Source: Periplaneta americana
Lineage: Eukaryota; Arthropoda; Insecta; Blattodea; Blattidae
Assembly: GCF_040183065.1 (NCBI RefSeq)
Contig: NC_091117.1
Location: forward strand, 102,877,001-102,941,000
Reading direction: 5' to 3'
DNA: 64,000 bases
Shown here: positions 30,825 through 41,818 of the stretch, one piece after another
Layout: each line of letters starts with the position of its first letter
How positions within the stretch are numbered: the stretch's first letter is position 1
The notes under the pieces: model-generated
Seen by the model: only the letters and a program-made list of their open reading frames with translations
Database searches by the model: none
Told to the model about the DNA's origin: nothing
Position numbers and translations under genes: made by a program

Positions 30825-32236
30825 GGGCTATTATTAATATTTTGCTGTAATTTTTCTATCAAACTATATACAAATTTGAAAAAAAAAAATCATGTGTTAC
30901 TTTAGGCATATATGAAGGATTTGGAGCTACATTTATGTATTAATTGTAATAATGGATAAAACTGAAACAAAACCAGTGTATCATATTCTGTGTGGACTAT
31001 TGTGATACACCTACAGGGCTATTCTGATACAGTGTTATATATCTGGCCATTTTATACAGAGTAATGAAGTAAGGTTGCTTAATATACGACCTGTATAAAT
31101 TGATTGAAATCACATTAAAATTGACTAAGATTTAGCGATTTTTGTAATTACTTATTCTTTCTATTAAAATTTATACAATTTACTAAAACTTAACACTTAC
31201 TAGAAAATTGCTATATGTCCAAATAATTATTTTATGTGTAAGAAAATAGATTGAGAAAATTATGATACATTTTTTATGTTAAAATAAATTAAAATACATT
31301 TTTAAATAATGACGAATATATTTCCCAAAATTATGTTAAATTTTAGCAGTAAGAAAAAAGATCCTTAAGCTAAAATTTTTAGGGAAATAAGTAAAAATGT
31401 GTTTATATATTTAATTTTTTTTAACTTATTCTGTATTGTAGGTGCCATACGAACATGTCAATTCAAACATCCCTCAAGAGCTGAGAAATTATTAAATACT
31501 CTCAAGAGGTAATAAATTACTTTGTGTTAGAAAATTGTTACTTGGTCAATTTTTTTTCTAATTTTAAACATAATATCGTAATAGCCTTTCTAGCGTATCA
31601 TAATAGCCTTTCTCATTAACACACTAATTACTGCTAGACTGCTTAAGTCGGCCTGGGTAGCGCAGTCGATAGAGTACTGGCCTTCTGTGCCCGAGGTTGT
31701 GGATTCCATCCCGGCCCAGCTCGATGGCATTTGAGTGTGTTTAAATGCGTTAGACTCATGTCAGTAGATTTACTGGCATGTAAAAGAGCTCCTGCGGGAC
31801 AAAATTACAGCACACCGGCGACGCTGTTATAACCTCGGCAGTTACGAGTGTCGTTAAATAAAACATAATTTACAATTGTTTAGACTGATCAACATTCACG
31901 GTTTTTCTTTAGAGAAAAATAAAGCTGACGCTATTCTGAATAAAAGAAAAATGAAAAAAAATATTCTCTCTTTATTCATTCAAGAGCAATAACAAAAGTA
32001 ACCGAACATCACTTCATAGTTTTTTCAAGAAACAAAACTGCCTTTCTTTCAATACATTTATGAGGTTGATAATGATTTTTTTTTAAACTTTTTTCGATAT
32101 TGTTCCTTAAAGAGATAAAATGTAGTTCTATAATCACAGTTTTAAAATTCTCAAACTGCATTGGTACATTTTGAAGTCTGTATCAATTTAGCCTGATTTT
32201 TTTTTTTTACTGTATCACATTATCCCTAATTGATCC
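30825..32236. mobile_element. TA-flanked non-autonomous element with SINE inside
   Basis: The left end TA-GGGTCAAGTAGGGCTATT and the right end (complement of TA-GGATCAATTAGGGATAAT) form imperfect TIRs with TA on both outer sides (30823-30824, 32237-32238). GTATCA/TGATAC and AATAGCC/GGCTATT motifs recur inside both ends. No transposase was found. A pogo/Tigger- or mariner-type non-autonomous element is likely. The SINE C copy at 31642-31880 is nested inside. Confidence 0.6.
31642..31880 (+). repeat. SINE family C copy
   Basis: The head GGGTAGCGCAGTCGATAGAG and B box GTGGATTCCATCCC are followed by a GTGTTTAAATGCG region, TCAGTAGATTTACTGGC, CACCGGCGACGC and a GAGTGTCGTTAAATAAAAC tail. TAGACTG is directly repeated at 31635-31641 and 31881-31887. 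Confidence 0.8.
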
Positions 32237-32279
32237 TATCTATTAAAACAAACAAGGGGAACATTCTCACCTGTAAATG

Positions 32280-32610
32280 TAGAGCTCGTAAAGATACGAA
32301 CTATCTTGGAGCTGACAGGGGGCAGGCTCTCCAGAGAGCCCGCGAATATCAAGTCGATTGTTCTATCGTCCATGTCTGTCCGCGACGCGCCTCACGGTGC
32401 GACTGACTGAAGCACGCGACGCTTTACATCCAGCACAGGCGAACTGCTCCAATCATCCATCGTACAAGCTTTTGCAGAGATTCGGCTGTGTCAGTGGTAC
32501 GGAGTCTTGCGGCCGCTTCACTTCCTGTTGATATCAATTATCGCAGTAATCGATTTCGGTATTACGACTGCTTCTAACCCGCAGGAGTTACTTTTGGCTT
32601 GTCACATATC
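32280..32610. other. GC-rich unannotated stretch
   Basis: Distinctly GC-rich with several CpGs (for example GTCCGCGACGCGCC near 32378), and without a long open frame or recognised motif. It might be an untranslated exon or promoter-like region, or an unknown repeat body. Confidence 0.25.
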
Positions 32611-32616
32611 TTATTC

Positions 32617-33020
32617 TAGTCCGCCGAGTTAGCTCTGTGGTAGCGTGTCTGCCTCCAGACTAGCCGACGGGGTCAGAGATTTTCATGTAAAATTTCTACC
32701 TTGGGACTAGGAGAGATGGTGGTGCATAACTTCTAATCACTAAATTGTGCACCAATATGCCTGGATTAAGCCCCAAATCTCTCCGCAGTGCATGTGAAGA
32801 GAAGGCATTGTTGATAGTGATTCGCCCGTCGGATGGAGACATTAAGTCTGGCGGCCTCTTGGTGCTATTCGACAGGAGTAGGCTACGTGCCGGCACCGGG
32901 TTTCCCCTTCTCCCTTCCTCATCATCATAATCACTCATTCAATACACTACACTTACACATACACTCACTCTAGTACATGACATAACTCTCCACAGACACA
33001 CATCATGTACAACGTGGCCC
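32617..33020 (+). repeat. SINE family D, tRNA-like head
   Basis: The tRNA-like start GCCGAGTTAGCTCTGTGGTA is followed by GGGGTCAGAGATTTTCATG, a body with GCACCAATATGCCTGG, CGCCCGTCGGATGGAGAC and CCGGCACCGGGTTTCCCC, and a CA-rich tail. The short frames found in it are not genes. Confidence 0.6.
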
Positions 33021-33220
33021 GCCGGAGTGGTGTGCAACTAGAAAATGAGTCACAGTCCAGTCATCTATCCGCAACATGCGGAACCCGAATCACGTACAGT
33101 GAAGTGGGTAGGCATTGGATATACACCTACATATCTTATTATCTGCCGAATACACTCTTTCTGCTTACGGAAAGACATTGCACCATTCGATGTACAGAGT
33201 GTTCCAAAAATGTACTCACT

Positions 33221-33435
33221 CTTTTTTTAGTTGGTTATTTAACGACGCTGTATCAACAACTAGGTTATTTAGCGTCGATGAGATTGGTGATAGCGAGATG
33301 GTATTTGGCGAGATGAGGCCGCAGATTCGCCATAGATTACCTGACATTCACCTTACGGTTGGAGAAAACTTCGGAAAAACCCCAACTAGGTAATCAGCCC
33401 AAGCGGGGATCGAACCCACGCTTTGACTGACCATA
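33221..33435 (-). repeat. SINE family B copy, 5'-truncated
   Basis: The minus strand carries GGCTGATTACCTAG, GAAGTTTTCTCCAACCG, TCATCTCGCC, CGACGCTAAATAACC and the TTGATACAGCGTCGTTAAAT tail. ACTCACT flanks it at 33214-33220 and 33436-33442. The head is cut within the B box. Confidence 0.8.
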
Positions 33436-33464
33436 ACTCACTGAAATTGTTTTCATGGGTATAA

Positions 33465-34495
33465 CTAATCTAAAATAATGCAAGAAGTACGAGTAAGCTT
33501 TGAAGAAAGAACATTTGTCTTAAATTGATACTGGAAGTAGAAAAACATCACGAAAGTTAGAAGACAATTTAGAAGGGATTTTCGCAGAGACCTACCAACG
33601 CTACGCATCATTGTTTGCATCATAGATAGTTTAAAGCATATGGACTGTTCAAGATGTCCATAAGGAACGTTTCGGAAGACCACAGACACTCACAGGCCCC
33701 GCAAGAGAACAACTGCAGGAAATACTATTTCGATTCCTAAAGAAATCTGTACGATAAGCGACTCGTGAGACAGGATTCCCAAAACCGAGAGTCCATCGCA
33801 TTTCGAAGTGAGTCCATTGGAAAAGTTACATTCCAACATTAACCCACGAACTCAATAAAGGTGATTCAAATCTACAAATAGTTCCTGGAAAAATGTGCGA
33901 AAGATGCAGCATTTACAAATAAAATTGTCTGGAACGACGAGGCCACCTTTTAATAATTGATCGGTACAATTTTACCTACTGGTTCCTCAGAATACGTATG
34001 TTACTGTGAAACACGATGTAAACTTACCAGGGTTTAAAGTATGTTATGGAGTATCAGCATTGAGCATCGTAGAAATCTTCTTTTTTAACGAAACTAACAT
34101 TGGTGACGTTTATCTAATCTTACTGCAGGAAGACTTCAAAAGATATTCAGTGACGAAGAGGCTTATTTCCAGCAAGATGGAGCACCTTTTCCCCACTATT
34201 ACCGTGATGTAAGAGCCTGTCTCGATTCAACTCATCCGAACACATGGAATGGGCGAAAAGATAGCGTTGAATTTCCGGCACGTTTTTCCGACCTCACGCC
34301 AATGGGCTTTTTTTTTATGGGGATACCTAAAAAATAAGGTTTACGGCGCAAAACCAGCAACAATCGATAAGTTGGAAAAGAAAATTGAAAGGCAATGTCT
34401 CGCAATTCCAAATAAATGGTTCGTAACGTTTGCGAATCCATTGCTTCACATTATCAGCTGTTGTGTCTGGAAAATGAGGTCGTCAGTTTGAACTT
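33465..34495 (+). pseudogene. DUF4817/IS630-type transposase remnant
   Basis: Plus-strand pieces: an HTH part around 33470-33600 (VRVSFEERTFVLN, RRQFRRDFRRDLPTLR), a linker, then the DDE domain with GVSALSIVEIFFFNETNIGD (34050-34110), EEAYFQQDGAP (second catalytic D, near 34165), a degenerate RFSDLTPMGFFF block (third catalytic site, near 34290) and WGYLKNKVYGAKPATIDKL (to about 34375). Stops and frameshifts are frequent. Family identification rests on the FQQDGAP...DLTP.DFFLWGYLKNKVY order. Confidence 0.75.
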
Positions 34496-34811
34496 TGCGA
34501 ACACGCAAGGGGTAACTAGACATATATTTTCTTAATTTAATTTTCATTAATGTAAACTAGTAAACTTGTATCTCTGTTAATACACACTGCATTTATTGTC
34601 ATTCAAAGTTGAGTACGTTAGAGTCCGCTCCATAGTAGTGGAATAAACGAGAACCCACTAAAGACGAGGAGTGTAGTGGTAACCTTGGCTCTGTGTTAGC
34701 ATTAGCGTAAACAATCATTCGCGAATGATGACAAATCCCTTTTGGCATTGGCAGTGGCGGACTGGTTGAAGTGAATTTAGAGAAATAAATAAAAAGAAAG
34801 AATACAAATGA

Positions 34812-34837
34812 TGATTATGATGATGATGATGATGATG

Positions 34838-34898
<61 letters not shown>

Positions 34899-34902
34899 TA
34901 AT
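34812..34902. repeat. (GAT)n/(AAT)n microsatellite
   Basis: A GAT run passes into an AAT run of about 70 bases. Confidence 0.95.
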
Positions 34903-35049
34903 AAGTGACCTTCCTCCATCAAATAAGATGCTGAAAATGATCCCATTCTGTCGAAGGCGTAGATCCACACATTTTATTTTATTATGAACACTTTAATTAA
35001 AGATTATTTTGTCGCTGAATTTGTGTAATTTCTTATTGTCAATTTTAAG

Positions 35050-35170
35050 TAATCAATTTTTTAGGGTTGTCCTAAAATCGACCTATAGCCGGACTTAGCA
35101 GCATTCCAAAAGAAATAATCGGGTGGAGTGGGATTAGGGATCTTGGAGGCCATAGTACTTGCGAAATTAT
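35050..35170 (-). pseudogene. Fragment of DUF4817/IS630-type transposase
   Basis: The minus strand reads, across one frameshift, EERIISQVLWPPRS and PTPPDYFFWNAAKSGY. This corresponds to the conserved WPPRSPDLTPxDFFLWGxxK block of the same transposase type as at 33.5-34.5 kb. Only this block is visible. Confidence 0.5.
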
Positions 35171-35211
35171 TCTCTCTTCATAAACGCCTCCTAACAAATT
35201 CATAACCCATT

Positions 35212-35345
35212 AAGAGCAAATGCCGGTTAACTTTCGGTACTGGACCCTGGACTCATCTCGCTAACATTATCACCTTAATCTCATTTAGACGCTAGATAAT
35301 CACAGCAGTTGATAAAGCGTAGTTAAATAACTAATTAAAAAAACA
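35212..35345 (+). repeat. SINE family A 3' fragment
   Basis: It contains GACTCATCTCGCTAACATTA, TCATTTAGACGCTAGATAA and GTTGATAAAGCGTAGTTAAA, equivalent to the 3' half of 43086-43332. Confidence 0.65.
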
Positions 35346-35579
35346 AATTCATTGATGCTTGGCACGTATGAGCTGTAGCATTACAATTATTATCTTAAAT
35401 AAAAACATTTAGCAGCTATTCTTCATTAAATTAACTGTCTAATAAATGGAAACAGAGTATCGGAACAATAATTTCAGAACAACGGTTCTTTTAAAATAAA
35501 TAGGGTCAATAATTCAGAATTCACACCACGCACCTATTTCCTCTCCATTCACTTTCGTTTCTTTCACTATGTACGGATT

Positions 35580-35627
35580 TTGTCTTCTTCTTCTTCTTCT
35601 TCTTCTTCTTCTTCTTCTTCTTCTTCA
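35580..35627. repeat. (CTT)n microsatellite
   Basis: Fifteen CTT units. On the minus strand this is a (GAA)n tail to the LINE fragment next to it. Confidence 0.95.
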
Positions 35628-35800
35628 GTCCCTTCTGCTGCTAAGCGTCGGGTTCGCCTCTCTTCGTCCATTTCATCCATTTTTCCCGGTCTCTACACAT
35701 TCTCTTCATCTCTACCATTGTTTTTCCCTTCTGTTGGCCTATTTTTTTATTATATCCTCCCATTTAATCCTTGGTCTTCCTCTTCTCTATGTACGGATTT
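35628..35800 (-). mobile_element. LINE 3'-end fragment with (GAA)n tail
   Basis: The minus strand encodes RRGRPRIKWEDIIKK, then EMKRMCRDREKWMKWT and a stop, followed by the (GAA)n tract. The GRPR.KWEDII motif and an Arg/Lys-rich end are typical of the last residues of arthropod LINE ORF2. The fragment is about 170 bp. Confidence 0.6.
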
Positions 35801-36099
35801 TGAAATGACAAAATTTTGGTATTTTAAGAATTAGCGTAACACGACAGGTGAAACCAGTCTTCATCCGTAAAAAAAAGTAAAAATGTTCTAAGCAAGACTC
35901 CAACACCATGGCGCCGAACCTAAAATCATTCTCAGTAATGAATATGCTTCTCATGGTCGCAGAATTGATTGTTCTATCATAAACATTTTCAACTCTCTGT
36001 CACAACACACTTGCATACTGGAAGAGACAGTCCACCACTGACTGTTATTTGTAACCTTTATTACAAAGAGGGAGGGTAAAATTTTCTCGCTCTTGCTCC

Positions 36100-36580
36100 T
36101 CGGACTAGCGTCTCTTACCCGCGGATAATAGATGCGCTAGCGTGCATCCATGGCTGCTGGCGGGTATGCTTTCTCTTTCTCCCTTCTGCACGATGGTGCA
36201 TATTCCGATACACTCCTTACCCGTTACCTAGACCAAATATATATATATAGGCTATATAATGGTCTAGACCGTTACCCATTTCAGCGAGTGTTGACGACCA
36301 CTGGTCTAAAGGAAGGTACCAACTTCCCTGCGGATGTACTGACCGCCATACTACTAAATACCTTAAGGCAGTGGTCGTCAGCACTTGCTGAAATGGGTAG
36401 AGTGCATGGAGGGTAAGGAACTCTGCTCCGTCGTGCACAAGAGATAGAGAGACAGCAGACCCGCCAGTAGCGATGATTGCACGCTAGGGCTGTGTCTTGT
36501 CCGCGGGTAAAAGACGTTAGCCCGAGCGTGCAGTGTTTTGATGACCGCTGTCTTAAGGTATTTAATACTGGGCTACTTGC
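36100..36580. repeat. Foldback/inverted-repeat element
   Basis: The left arm (GACTAGCGTCTCTTACCCGC; TTTCAGCGAGTGTTGACGAC) and right arm (GCGGGTAAAAGACGTTAGCC; GTCGTCAGCACTTGCTGAAA) pair around a centre near 36325-36335. A third partial copy, GATGACCGCTGTCTTAAGGT, follows at 36540. Inside lies a smaller inverted pair ACCATTATA/CTAGACC near 36230-36270. There is no gene and no clear target duplication. Confidence 0.7.
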
Positions 36581-36679
36581 TGTAGTGTGAAGGGACTAAA
36601 AGATCAAATGTGTATTTTGGACACACAGTTTATTGTTAATGCTATCAGTATTGTCTGTTTTAACCATCTGCTTCTTCGA

Positions 36680-37150
36680 CCCAAGCGCTAGCGCGGTGTT
36701 CCTCCATCCAGGCGGCCCAGGTTCGATTCGCAATGGAATTTGTGGTGGATAAAGCAGATGTTGCAGAAGATTTCTCGGGGTACTTCCGCTTTCCTTTACC
36801 ATTCCACCAACGCTCTCCACCTCCCCCTCACTTCATCTGTCATCTGCAATAGTAAAAATAGGCTGGGGTGAAGTCTTGGGGTAGTACAGGTTTCCGATGC
36901 TGATATAGGAAGGGCTTGGGGATCCAAACTCCTGGAGTATATCAGGATTGGACCTGGCTTTATCAGGGACTGAGGCAGGATGACCCACCTGTCAGTGTCG
37001 GCTGATCAAGAAGGGCTTGGAGCTCCGTGCTCCTAGGGTAAATCAGGCTCCTCGTCAGCGAAATGGTACCTGGCTCTATAAAGAGCTGAGGCAGTATGAC
37101 CCACCTGTCAGCGTCGATTTCACGAATGCCACACAGGCTACCTGTCGGAC
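36680..37150 (+). repeat. Putative tRNA-derived SINE with internal duplication
   Basis: A tRNA-like start AAGCGCTAGCGCGGTGTTCC and B box CCCAGGTTCGATTCG (36715-36730) precede a body in which a block of about 115 bases occurs twice (36908-37000 and 37010-37125). The copies share GAAGGGCTTGG, TGAGGCAG(G/T)ATGACCCACC and TGTCAGxGTCG. The structure suggests a SINE with a duplicated body segment. Confidence 0.5.
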
Positions 37151-37299
37151 TTAAGACAATCATTGTATATATGAATAGGGTGCACAGTAGACCAAAGCTT
37201 GCCTAAGTGTACTACCTTTCCTGGATCCACTCCTCGAAAAGCCAAGCCATACTCCTCTACCACCTTCTCTCGTCCCTACATCGCCAGGCTTCCTCAGCA

Positions 37300-37800
37300 C
37301 CAGTGTAACCAGAACAGCGGAATTTCCGCCAGATCTAGAGGATTTCGACATTAATCTAGCTGGAATATTTTTCATCTAGCGGATAGCAGATTTTCTAGCG
37401 ATTTTCAGTTTCATTTTAACTTTATGGTGGCGGTTTTACATTTCGCTATCGTACAGCAATTTTTTTTTAATATTGCCACACTTGTGCGTGTAAAATTGTC
37501 AGTTTTCAGATTTTATAGTAGGCTACAGGTACAGCACATAATTATAGATTTGAATTCTGAATATTTTTTCTGTCAGATTTTCCCACCAATTTAACAGATT
37601 CTAGAGGCCAAGTTAGCTGGAAACTATCTGACAGAGTTGACAACACTGGACGAGGAATGAAAAATCAAGTCGAAGTGTTGCCAAAACAAAGGAATTTCCG
37701 CCAGATCTAGCAGATTGTATTTTCGCCAGCCAATTAAAAGCGGTATCATGCCGTAATTTTCGCCAGCCTATTAGAATTATTAGATTTAATGAGTCGAATG
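37300..37800. repeat. Diverged repeats with hAT-like ends
   Basis: A motif GGAATTTCCGCCAGATCTAG occurs at 37319 and 37692. GTTGACAACACTGG near 37638 and GTGTTGCCAAAACAAAGG near 37675 resemble hAT termini. No consistent target duplication was found, so the boundaries are open. Confidence 0.35.
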
Positions 37801-37884
37801 TCGAACATTTAGATGTTTCAAACGTTCTTATTTAAAAGTGTCCAATAATAAGTTTAATTCGAATAATTTCGAAGGAAAAATTGT

Positions 37885-37956
37885 TGCGGGGCCGGGCATC
37901 GCACCCGGGACCTTTGGTTAAAAGTACCAACGCTCTACCAACTGAGCTACCCGGGA
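37885..37956 (-). tRNA. tRNA-like sequence, anticodon loop ACTTTTA
   Basis: The minus-strand cloverleaf has D arm GCTCAGTTGGTAGAGC, anticodon stem TTGGT/ACCAA, loop ACTTTTA (nominal TTT, Lys) and C at position 33. The T arm has a GTGCGAT loop. Leader (ACTTTGAGGTCCGTGG) and trailer (AATTTTTCCTTC) are the same as in the 5.2-5.8 kb cassettes, so it is one more family member rather than an isolated tRNA gene. Confidence 0.45.
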
Positions 37957-37959
37957 ATT

Positions 37960-38927
37960 CTACCCGACAGCGACACAAATTTTCCCTTTGTATCCACGGA
38001 CCTCAAAGTGGGCTGACGACCTTGACGTGTATTTACTTTTTATGTGAATTGAAGTATTCGATTTTATGTAATGGCGTTTTTTTAAATATATTTTTGAATT
38101 TCTCTAAATACAATTTTCAGAGCTGCACTGAATTACAGTACCTTAATAACCTATTTTGTAAGCTATCTAATGATATTTTTTAAAAAATATTTGTAATTAT
38201 TCTTATGGTCAGAAAACAAATTGAAAATAGAACTATATGTTCAAATAAAAATATTTTAACTGCCCATTACATTTAAACGGTAGATGTCGCAAACATAATT
38301 TTGTACATCATTAATATATACGACATAAAGAGTTGAATGTACAATTTTTAACAAATTTGGAGATATGAATGTTTTTCGTCATACTCTTTTGCATGGAATT
38401 ACCCCAGTGCTAATTATCAAATATTGGAATACACTGAAACAGCAGAAAAAAATTCAGAACAATATGTCATTAAATGTGGTAGTAGATAGATTTTGACCAA
38501 GTACTCTACCCTACCAATTACGTTTACATTGGTAGAATTCAAAGGGTAGTTAGTATTTGCCCAAGTTATTCTACTGCTAACTCTACTAATGAAAACTAGG
38601 CTTTAACTCGTAAGCAACGACCAGAAGACGTCGTGCAAATAATTAGGACACAGGAATCGTAGGTACGCTTTACAAGAGTCGCAGTCTTTCTCAAAAAATG
38701 CCACAGATAGCTACAGGACAACCATAAAATGTCGACGAGGAAACCGATTTTTAAAGAAAAGGAATAAGTAGTAATGAAGATTTAAAAAATCGAAGTGCAT
38801 TTTTTATTGTCTGGTGCTTTTCTGGTTTTGAATCTAGCGCCTTGTTAATTCTGGCATTGGCAGCACTGGCGACGATATAGAACAATATATCCAGCGTTGC
38901 CAACACGGTGGTTTTCCCACTAAATCT

Positions 38928-38991
<64 letters not shown>

Positions 38992-39200
38992 GTGAAAAAT
39001 TATTGAACGATTGGCAGTGGGAAATCTAGTCCCCCCCCCCCCGCGCTGAGATCATTGGGAATTTCTTTTTTCTTTAAATAACTAAACTCGACTTTGGCTT
39101 GTGTTAACATTCCTCTCGTCTGTAGTGAAGGGGAAGACCCGAATCATACATAACGCGTGGCGACACCACACCATGTTTTAACAGCGGTTTTTGGTATGAA
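37960..39200. other. AT-rich DNA with (CT)n and C-run
   Basis: No gene was recognised. A (CT)n microsatellite spans about 38928-38986 and a C12 run lies near 39029. Sequences on both sides of the microsatellite (CCACTAAATCTAG, GTGGGAAATCTAG) resemble each other. Confidence 0.5.
38928..38986. repeat. (CT)n microsatellite
   Basis: About 29 uninterrupted CT units. Confidence 0.97.
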
Positions 39201-39224
39201 GTTTTTCAGTACAAAGGTGCTTAA

Positions 39225-40110
39225 GATATGAACCCATTCAAAGGATTAGCTGAGTTCGCATTTTCTAGGCTGTCTTCCCTGGTCAAATGCAGAAGTAGAA
39301 AGGCTATTTAGCCAGATGAATGCAATACTTACTTACTTACGAATGGCTTTTAAGGAACCCGAAGGTTCATTGCCGTCCTCACATAAGCCCGCCATCGGTC
39401 CCTATCCTGAGCAAGATTAATCCAGTCTCTATCATCATACCCCACCTCCCTCAAATCCATTTTAATATTATCCTCCCATCTACGTCTCGGCCTCCCCAAA
39501 GGTCTTTTTCCCTCTGGTCTCCCAACTAACACTCTATATGCATTTCTTGATTCGCCCATACGTGCTACATGCCCTGACCATCTCAAACGTCTGGATTTAA
39601 TGTTCCTAATTATGTCAGGTGAAGAATACAATGCGTGCAGTTCTGCGTTGTGTAACTTTCTCCATTCTCCTGTAACTTCATCCCGCTTAGCCCCAAATAT
39701 TTTCCTAAGCACCTTATTCTCAAACACCCTTAACCTATGTTCCTCTCAGAGTGAGAGTCCAAGTTTCACAACCATACAGAACAACCGGTAATATAACTGT
39801 TTTATAAATTCTAACTTTCAGATTTTTTGACAGCAGACTAGATGATAAAAGCTTCTCAACCGAATAATAACACGCATTTCCCATATTTATTCTGCGTTTA
39901 ATTTCCTCCGGAGTGTCATTTATATTTGTTACTGTTGCTCCAAGATATTTGAATTTTTCCACCCCTTCGAAGGATAAATCTCCAATTTTTATATTTCCAT
40001 TTCGTACAATATTCTGGTCACGAGACATAATCATATACTTTGTAGATGAATGCAATTAAAACCAAAATTAAAAATAGAATAGGGACAAAATATCACGGTC
40101 AATTTGACAG
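39225..40110 (+). pseudogene. hAT-type dimerisation domain split by a LINE
   Basis: The plus strand before the LINE encodes LPWSNAEVERLFSQMN (39270-39322). After the LINE the same frame resumes with AIKTKIKNRIGTKYHG (40051-40100). SNAEVERLFSxMN..K.KxRN is the signature of the hAT C-terminal dimerisation domain. Removing the LINE and one copy of its 13-bp target duplication restores the frame. The upstream part (NPFKGLAEFAF) is in another frame, so the gene was probably already decaying. Confidence 0.7.
39327..40043 (-). mobile_element. LINE copy with 13-bp target duplication
   Basis: A second copy of the YADD-type LINE, about 717 bp and 5'-truncated upstream of [29 protein letters not shown] is directly repeated at 39314-39326 and 40044-40056. 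The 3' end has the CTTA-repeat tail. A 2-bp deletion near 39745 shifts the frame between LTLR and the [18 protein letters not shown] part. The C-terminus is complete here (to a stop after MNLRVP at 39350). Confidence 0.92.
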
Positions 40111-40225
40111 TTAAGGCTGCACTAACACCACAGTCTAATGTATACAGTCGCTCAACTTCAACACTTTTTTTGCCAACATTCGCGACACTAGCGCCCAAGC
40201 GGCAGGCAAGGCACTGGTCATAGGG
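40080..40225 (-). repeat. Interspersed repeat shared with 45.53-45.66 kb
   Basis: The minus strand shares CTTGCCTGCCGCT, TAGTGTCGCGAATGTTGGCA and GCGACTGTATACATTAGACT with the plus strand at 45533-45640, allowing for substitutions. It overlaps the end of the hAT-like coding remnant. Confidence 0.55.
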
Positions 40226-40284
40226 TTGATACACCCAGCACGTGCTTTAAAGGGATGCGAGATGTTATAATAACGTTTTAATCA

Positions 40285-40430
40285 TGCGTCGGAATAAAGG
40301 CAATGTGTGCAATGACGAAAATTGCAGTAACTACAAGTTTAAATCTCCGAATTTGTCGTTCTTCAGATTCCCTTAAAGACCAAGAGAAAATCATAACCCA
40401 GTCATAACCAATAATCCACATTGTAGGTAG
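40285..40430 (+). pseudogene. THAP-domain N-terminal remnant
   Basis: ATG 40285 opens MRRNKGNVCNDENCSN, then PNLSFFRFP, followed directly by a stop and RPRENHN. The C-x4-C spacing and the SFFRFP motif are the usual first half of a THAP zinc finger; the CxxH second half is absent. It may be a transposon 5' exon. It is independent of the THAP remnant at 19.5 kb. Confidence 0.45.
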
Positions 40431-40936
40431 CCTACGTATTGTGTTCTACAAAACATTTATTACCTTATCAGTTACCTATTTGTATGTAAGGAAGGACAGT
40501 TTAAATAAAAACAAAGTAAATACCTGTTACAGTATATTGTTTTTTTGCAGAGATCATATGTGTAAATGTGTAACCATTCCGATTTTGGATAATATATCTA
40601 CAGTTTTTAATGCAAGTAATTCCATAATTTTTGTATTCGTGTTTTTTTCTTTATATTTTTCAAGAATGTTATATAGCATTCAAGTAGGTACCATGGTGTT
40701 AATTTTGCAAGAATTCATGGAGTATTGTAATCCTTTTGCAAAATATTCACTTCTTGAATAAATCCAGACTGTGTCGATAAATTTATTATGTGTTTGGTGT
40801 AGATTCATGTGGCAGACGTATTAAGTTCTCAAGAAATAAAAGAGCCTTTTTAAATTTAATATAAAAAGCAATCTTTTCTGTAATAATTTGCATGACTGTT
40901 ATTGGTGTCGATTTTACATTCCCAGTGATTATTTGA

Positions 40937-41160
40937 GCCGTTCAGTGCAGAAGTGCTGTAAGTCAAAATCAGGTAATGAGGTTTAAAGTAAAAATTCTGT
41001 AAAATACAGCGCAAAGTAGCAATTAATATATCCTTCGTGCTATTCACTGACTATTAATAGTTTAAATACATTCAATATTAACTGCCACTTTACGCTCTAT
41101 TTTACAGAATATTTACTTTAACCTCATTACCCATTTTTGACTTACACCACTTCTGCTCTG
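40937..41160. mobile_element. Hairpin MITE-like inverted repeat
   Basis: Arms 40937-41020 and about 41073-41158 are imperfect reverse complements (GCAGAAGTG, TAAGTCAAAA, GTAATGAGGTTTAAAGTAAA, and TTCTGTAAAATA in one arm), with about 50 bases between. No coding sequence. No clear target duplication beyond TTCAG/CTGAA at the edges. Confidence 0.65.
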
Positions 41161-41169
41161 AAAATAAAA

Positions 41170-41742
41170 TTAGGCCTACATTTTCTGAGTTAATTGAAGT
41201 TACAATTTTTTCAACAAAATTGTGTTCATTTATTTGTTCTCACCTACGTCATATTAACAGTAAGTGCATGTAAATTACGTATTATATAGGTAGGATAAAT
41301 TAAAATTAGGCATTATGTGTGAAAAATGTAAATGTAATGTAAAATGCGGTAAACTTGCCATGAAAATTTAAACCATAACATCAGCACTATTTGTGACTCA
41401 AATTAATAAAGGAAATACCGGTTCTTAAGAAATGGAAAAATAATGAACTTCATATTAATGTTTAAATTCTCCCTTTTCTTTATTTTCAAGTTTACCTCAG
41501 CGCACAGTGTTTCCTAGAGGCATAAAAGCTGGCCAAAAATACTAAAAGTCACTTTAACACCTTTTTTTTACCAATTTTTGGTACCAACTGAAAGATACTA
41601 TCATATTAACAATATATCAGGTCTACTTGCTTATCTTAGGACAGTGTTTCTCAACTGATGGCTCGCGTTCCGCTGGGTATATTTGAACAGTGAAGTGATA
41701 GACCCAGTTTTTTTCGTCCATAATAAAGGCGCTTAATTTAAC

Positions 41743-41818
<76 letters not shown>

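Larger units (their letters stand above)
33193..34500 (+). mobile_element. Tc1-like element of DUF4817 type, degraded
   Basis: It starts with TACAGAGTGTTCC, like the TACAGGGTGT ends I associate with IS630/Tc1-type elements whose protein has an N-terminal DUF4817 helix-turn-helix. A SINE lies at 33221-33435. No matching right terminus was found, so the 3' end is uncertain. Confidence 0.55.

Noticed and set aside
34777-34968. Poly-Ile frame
   Set aside because: Translation of the GAT/AAT microsatellite.
41642-41700. hAT left terminus CAGTGTTTCTCAACTG
   Set aside because: No inverted partner or 8-bp repeat was found on either side, so no element was called.
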